From assembly GCF_963422355.1 (NCBI RefSeq), contig NC_085085.1, positions 12,206,985 to 12,270,984 on the forward strand: a stretch of DNA of 64,000 nucleotides, read 5' to 3'. Shown here one piece after another: positions 59,906-64,000 of the stretch. A program made the translations under genes and the position numbers. Position 1 is the stretch's first letter. Each line of letters opens with the position of its first letter. The DNA comes from Corticium candelabrum (taxonomy: Eukaryota; Porifera; Homoscleromorpha; Homosclerophorida; Plakinidae). Below the pieces are notes generated by a model. The model had not been told where the DNA came from and made no database searches. It was given only the letters and a program-made list of their open reading frames with translations.

Positions 59906-62900
59906 ATGGCGGCCGAAGTTACAGAGCAACTGGAGCAGCTCGTAAGAAACTCTGGTTAATGAGGTTTTATTCGAAGGGTTTTCTAAAGTAGGAAATGTGT
60001 TTTAGAGTTTAGAGTCTGAAAAATTGTGGACGTAAGAAATTGAAGAAAAAACGTTTTTATCAATTAAACTGGCATTTCTATCCTATTTCTAACAATCCCT
60101 GTATGTTTATACTGTTATAGAACGGGCCTAGTGTACGATGAGCTTATGACAAAGCATCAAAATCCGCACTCACCGTGAGTCGAAATTCTTTAGGAAAAAA
60201 TTCCAAAGGCTCGATGCATGATGGGACGTGGATATAATATCTGTGTATGTCTGTGTGCCAGCTGGCATCCGGAATCACCTGAACGAATATTGCAAATTTG
60301 GGAGACGCTGGAAAGCAAGGGATACGTGAAGAGATGCAAGAGAATTCCGGTGAGCAGATGACAACTGAGCAGCCCTAGCCCGCTAATGTCAAGTCTTTCG
60401 TTTCTTGTCGTTTGGTCAGTCAAGAAGGGCAGAAGAAGATGAGATTGCATTACAACACAAGTATGAATTATTGTTGGAAATTTATTGTCATACTATATAA
60501 AATTAATTAATTAATTAAATTATTTAGCTTAGTTGATTGAAGCTGTCAACAAAGTTAAAAAGAATTAATGTTGTAAGGAGCTTTGGGGAGTGACTTCTGA
60601 GTGGGTTAGGAACACCTACTATGATTATACCCCATTTACATAAGCACTTATAAGTGGGCCAGCCCATGCTGGCCCGGTAGAGTTCTACGGGATGTGTAAA
60701 TGCAGGCCGGGCCAAGCCGGGCCAGCTTTATGCAGTCTTTCTAGTTGGGCCAGCGTGGGCTGGCTCGGGTCAAGCACATCGTGTAAATGCATATGCTGGA
60801 AAACAAGCCGTGCATGCTCATTCGGTACAAATAGCGTGGAGCGAGACGGAGTCTGTCTTATCCGATTGTCGAGCGACCAAGATGTGCAAGAAACAAATTT
60901 TTTTGAACTTTGTTGCTGCAACAGTCGCCTGGCGATAGACCTACGTCTCGTATATGGCTTACGCATTTCTCGATATGGCTGTTGTAAAGCCATAGAGAAA
61001 AACGCGAGCAGCTTGGCTTCTATCCATTGCAAATGTGAGCAAACGCTAACTATGCTAATCTCTAGTAACTAATGCATGTTAATGACACGTCCATTAAAAG
61101 CATTGGCTTGCCTACAGAGTGTTTCGTGTAAACGTGGGCTGGAATACTGGGCTGGCACGGCTCGGCTTGGCTTGGCTTGGCTTATTATGTGTGCTCGTGT
61201 AAACGGGGTATTAGTAAACTTAATTGTAGGTAAGTGTACAGTTTTGCAGACCTACTCGGTTCTAGGTGTCATGTTCCCAGACTTAGACTTAACATAAAAG
61301 ATTGTAACTGTAATTGAGACTCTAATGGACATATATTTACTGTTGTTCTACTGTAGTTAATTAATGAACTCAACAGTTAGTTAAACAAGGCCATCCAGCA
61401 AGCATGTCTATACAACTCGATACAGCTAGCACATCCTTCCGGTGTGATTTCCAGCATTCCTTCTCAACACACTGATACCAGACTTGTTTCTGGCTTTCTG
61501 TTCTTTTAAGCTAGGTTTACAATATGACGCTGGCGACGGTAGCGAGGACGCTGGCGAGGACGCTAGCGACAACGGTCAGGCTGGTGTCATATTGTAAACA
61601 CTCACACGTTGCGTCACGAGTGTCGTCAGCGTTGTCGATGCTAGAGTTGATTCAAGTTCAACTCTAGCGTCCAAACCGGAAGTGCTCTAGCGTCCAAACC
61701 GGAAGTGCTCTAGCGTCTATCGGAAGCACATGCCTTTTTGTTAACAAATCAGAGGTCAAATCCGGGAGTGAAATAACCGGAAGTAAACAATGGAAGAGAA
61801 GCCTACCGAAAGTGTATATGTGAAGGTACAGCTGCTTGCCACAAGTTGCGGGAGATCAAGTCACTAGAGATACGAGACGCAAGAAAAACGCTTGGAAAGA
61901 CGTATAGAAAAACCAGTCTCCCAGCAGCAGGCTGCCAAATAATGTGGAAGCATCTCCGCGACAACTTGGTGAGGGAGAAACTCAGGAAATGAAAACCAAA
62001 CCACAGACTTTTGTATTCATGGTACGGTCATGATGAGCATGCGCGTAGTGGCTCGTCGCTGATGCTCATCAAATGATATTGTAAATGGTACAGCTCCAGC
62101 GTCAGCATTTTGACACCTACTCGGCGTCTTCTTGCGTGTGTTGTCAGCATCATATTGTAAACCAGGCTTTAGATTTATACTTGCTCGTGTCAGATAATTG
62201 ATTCTTGCAACACCATTGAATTGGTCATGAAAGTGTCACTAATCCTAAAAGGTCTGAAACTGCCATTTGAGAAACTGATTAGGCAAAACTATCCAATTAG
62301 AGAATGTTGATTGACACCGCCCTCTATCTCATTATCTTTTGAAAGTATTACCCATGTCATGTGGCATATTGCCTCTCTAAATACATGTACAGTACAGTGT
62401 ATATCCTACATATACGTTCGCTTAGTTGAATAGGGATGAATGAGTGCTTTTAAATGAGGTTTGTATGTCTCAAAAATGGCCTCCTTAACTGCTCATTTTT
62501 GGTACCGACTTTTATTCTGGAACTGACTCTAGGACAACTCAGCTATCATGTGGTGCAAAATGTTGCAATTTAATACCAAGCCAGTGTACAACAAAGCGTC
62601 CCATCTCTAAGTAGTCCCTGGGCAACCATATGTCAATGTTTAGTTGCCCAGTCATTACTCTGGTTGCCCATAAACTAAATTCACGACCTTATTGCGTAGA
62701 ATGTACATTCATGTTGTGATGACTATGACTGTCGGGTCTATTTAGAATTGTGCTATATCTGTCAGCTGGTGTTTGTCCGTCACATTAACAGACAATCGCA
62801 CTGGACAAATATTGTAGCGGGGGCTAACTACAGTAGCAAAATGTGGCTGTGAGCATCTACTGCTTCAACAATTGGAAACTGGTCAATTTGGCGGTGGCGT

Positions 62901-64000
62901 TTAGAGTCATTCCTTCAACACACTTGTGAATCTCAAAAGATGATGTGTCAACCACAGTTGTCATCTTGCATGCATAGGCTTGCTCAGAAAAGGTAGATGT
63001 CAGGGTAGATGTCAGCGGGTTGTCTCTGGGCAACCCTAATCTGGCATTTCAGTTGTCCGGTCATATTTCTGGTTGTTTCGGGCAACTGATTTGTCATACA
63101 CTGCAAGCTATTTAAACAAAATAAATTAACAAACAAGATGTACAATACTAGAGTTGCTATTTATACACAGCAGTTAGCAAAAGCTGCAGTTGCAGTATTC
63201 TTACTGATATCAAGGAGTAAGAATGCTACCAGTTGTTTGAGTATTTGAAGAGGTCTTAATGTGTCATAGGAAAAGCTACGTCGAGCTGATAAGTTCGTCG
63301 TCGTCCATGGATGCCGACAAACTCCAACACCTCGGCAATTCATTCGACTCGATTTACATGAGCCAGGTAACTCGACTCTAGTTGTACACATTCGTTTGTG
63401 ATGACACCGACGTGCTGCAGCACAGCTACAAAACTGCTCTATTGTCACTGGGATGCACACTAGCTCTTACACAAGCAGTCATAGAAGGAAAAGTGAGTTT
63501 GTTATCCAGTCCAACATATTAATTGCTATATTATCTTATCACTATTTGTTGTTTAGGTTAGGAATGGCATGGCAGTCGTTCGTCCTCCCGGACATCACGC
63601 AGAACACGACTGCGCAAAGGGCTTTTGTTTCTTCAATAACGTCGCGATCGCAGCCAAATGGGCGCAGACGAAATTCGGCGTCAAGAAGTAGCGACTCAAC
63701 AACAGGACAACGAGTCGGGAAAAATAGCAATGTAGTTATGTTTTCTTAGGGTTCTCATCGTCGACTGGGACGTTCACCATGGAAATGGCATCCAGCACAT
63801 GTTTGATCACGATTCAACGTGAGCAGCTGCTGTTGTCGTCTTGCTGTCTTTCGTTTGTAGTGATATTTGTGTCTTTGTGTACGCTTCTAGTGTGCTTTAC
63901 TTTTCTACTCATCGCTATGACCGAGGCAAGTTCTATCCGGGTCATCCGGATGGAAACTACGACGCAGTGGGAAAAGGAAAGGGTGCTGGATATAATATCA
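59906..64000 (+). CDS. Class II histone deacetylase, HDAC6/10 type (3' end beyond window)
   Basis: Nine exons: 59906-59941, 60121-60174, 60262-60349, 60420-60460, 63270-63366, 63421-63492, 63557-63687, 63750-63818 and 63891-64000; all phases join. It begins [12 protein letters not shown], then [28 protein letters not shown], the catalytic [12 protein letters not shown] with its His pair, [11 protein letters not shown], the zinc-ligand motif [15 protein letters not shown] (Asp and His), and [11 protein letters not shown]. Class II HDACs remove acetyl groups from lysine in a zinc-dependent way; HDAC6-type enzymes act on tubulin and other cytoplasmic proteins. The short N terminus without extra domains and the Gly/Asp-rich loop leave HDAC6, HDAC10 and plant HDA5-like assignment open. 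Intron 60461-63269 contains two MITE-like elements. Confidence 0.92.
60626..61213. mobile_element. MITE-like element with ATACCCC-TTTACA ends
   Basis: The left end ATACCCCATTTACATAAGCAC (near 60627) and the inverted right end ATACCCCGTTTACACGAGCAC (near 61212) match at most positions. The interior carries GGGCCAGCCCATGCTGGCCC and GCCGGGCCAAGCCGGGCC palindromes. There is no transposase. It lies in an HDAC intron. Confidence 0.55.
61509..62169. mobile_element. MITE with GGTTTACAATATGA ends and TA target site
   Basis: The TIRs AGCTAGGTTTACAATATGA and (inverted) AAGCCTGGTTTACAATATGA are flanked by TA. Internally the unit TCTAGCGTCCAAACCGGAAG is repeated three times (one diverged). It lies in an HDAC intron. 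Confidence 0.65.
62172..63269. other. HDAC intron remainder, nothing recognised
   Basis: Mixed-composition intron sequence without splice-supported frames. It contains several GTTGCCC / GGGCAAC words but no defined repeat. Confidence 0.5.

Overview
The window is animal nuclear DNA, most likely from a sponge (Porifera). It holds intron-rich genes with GT-AG introns, many microsatellites and many short inverted-repeat transposons. The strongest clue is a giant gene built from tandem copies of the cysteine-rich C-terminal (NC1-like) domain of sponge short-chain collagens ('short-chain collagen C4-like'). Related domains are annotated in a few other invertebrates, so the phylum is an inference. 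There are no prokaryotic features, no CRISPR array and no rRNA.

Layout. (1) 1-20.8 kb, minus strand: one very large multi-exon secreted or extracellular-matrix gene, cut by the window start. I placed about 31 exons (about 10.5 kb coding, roughly 3,500 residues). They encode at least 16 C4/NC1-like units in a regular higher-order pattern: a spacer module (TSP1, or furin-like cysteine-rich plus CGVCGGD), then three C4 units, then the next spacer. The spacer order is T-F-F-T-T-F from N to C terminus. Introns recur at matching places, so whole three-unit blocks were duplicated with their introns. Introns carry a tRNA-derived SINE, a (TTGGGG)n tract and several MITEs. (2) 20.9-30.8 kb: mostly non-coding, with two tentative minus-strand exons, two hAT-like MITEs with 5-bp target duplications, a 2-kb foldback element and microsatellites. 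(3) 30.9-40.0 kb, plus strand: an intron-rich Ginger-type integrase gene with HHCC zinc finger, DD35E core, GPY/F, OTU protease, Ulp1-like protease and an unrecognised C-terminal domain. It has a nonsense codon and a frame break just before the integrase core, so it is probably decaying. (4) 40-45.8 kb: non-coding and repeat-rich. (5) 45.9-48.7 kb, plus: a complete five-exon gene for a 669-residue protein I do not recognise. (6) 49.6-59.8 kb, minus: SUCO/SLP1 (SUN-domain membrane protein), complete in 15 exons. (7) 59.9-64.0 kb, plus: a class II histone deacetylase (HDAC6/10 type), cut by the window end, sharing a bidirectional promoter of about 130 bp with SUCO.

The genes show no joint pathway; the neighbourhood is an ordinary eukaryotic mixture. 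The two most distinctive systems are the triplet-repeat C4/TSP1/furin matrix gene and the Ginger-like integrase fused by splicing to two de-conjugating proteases.
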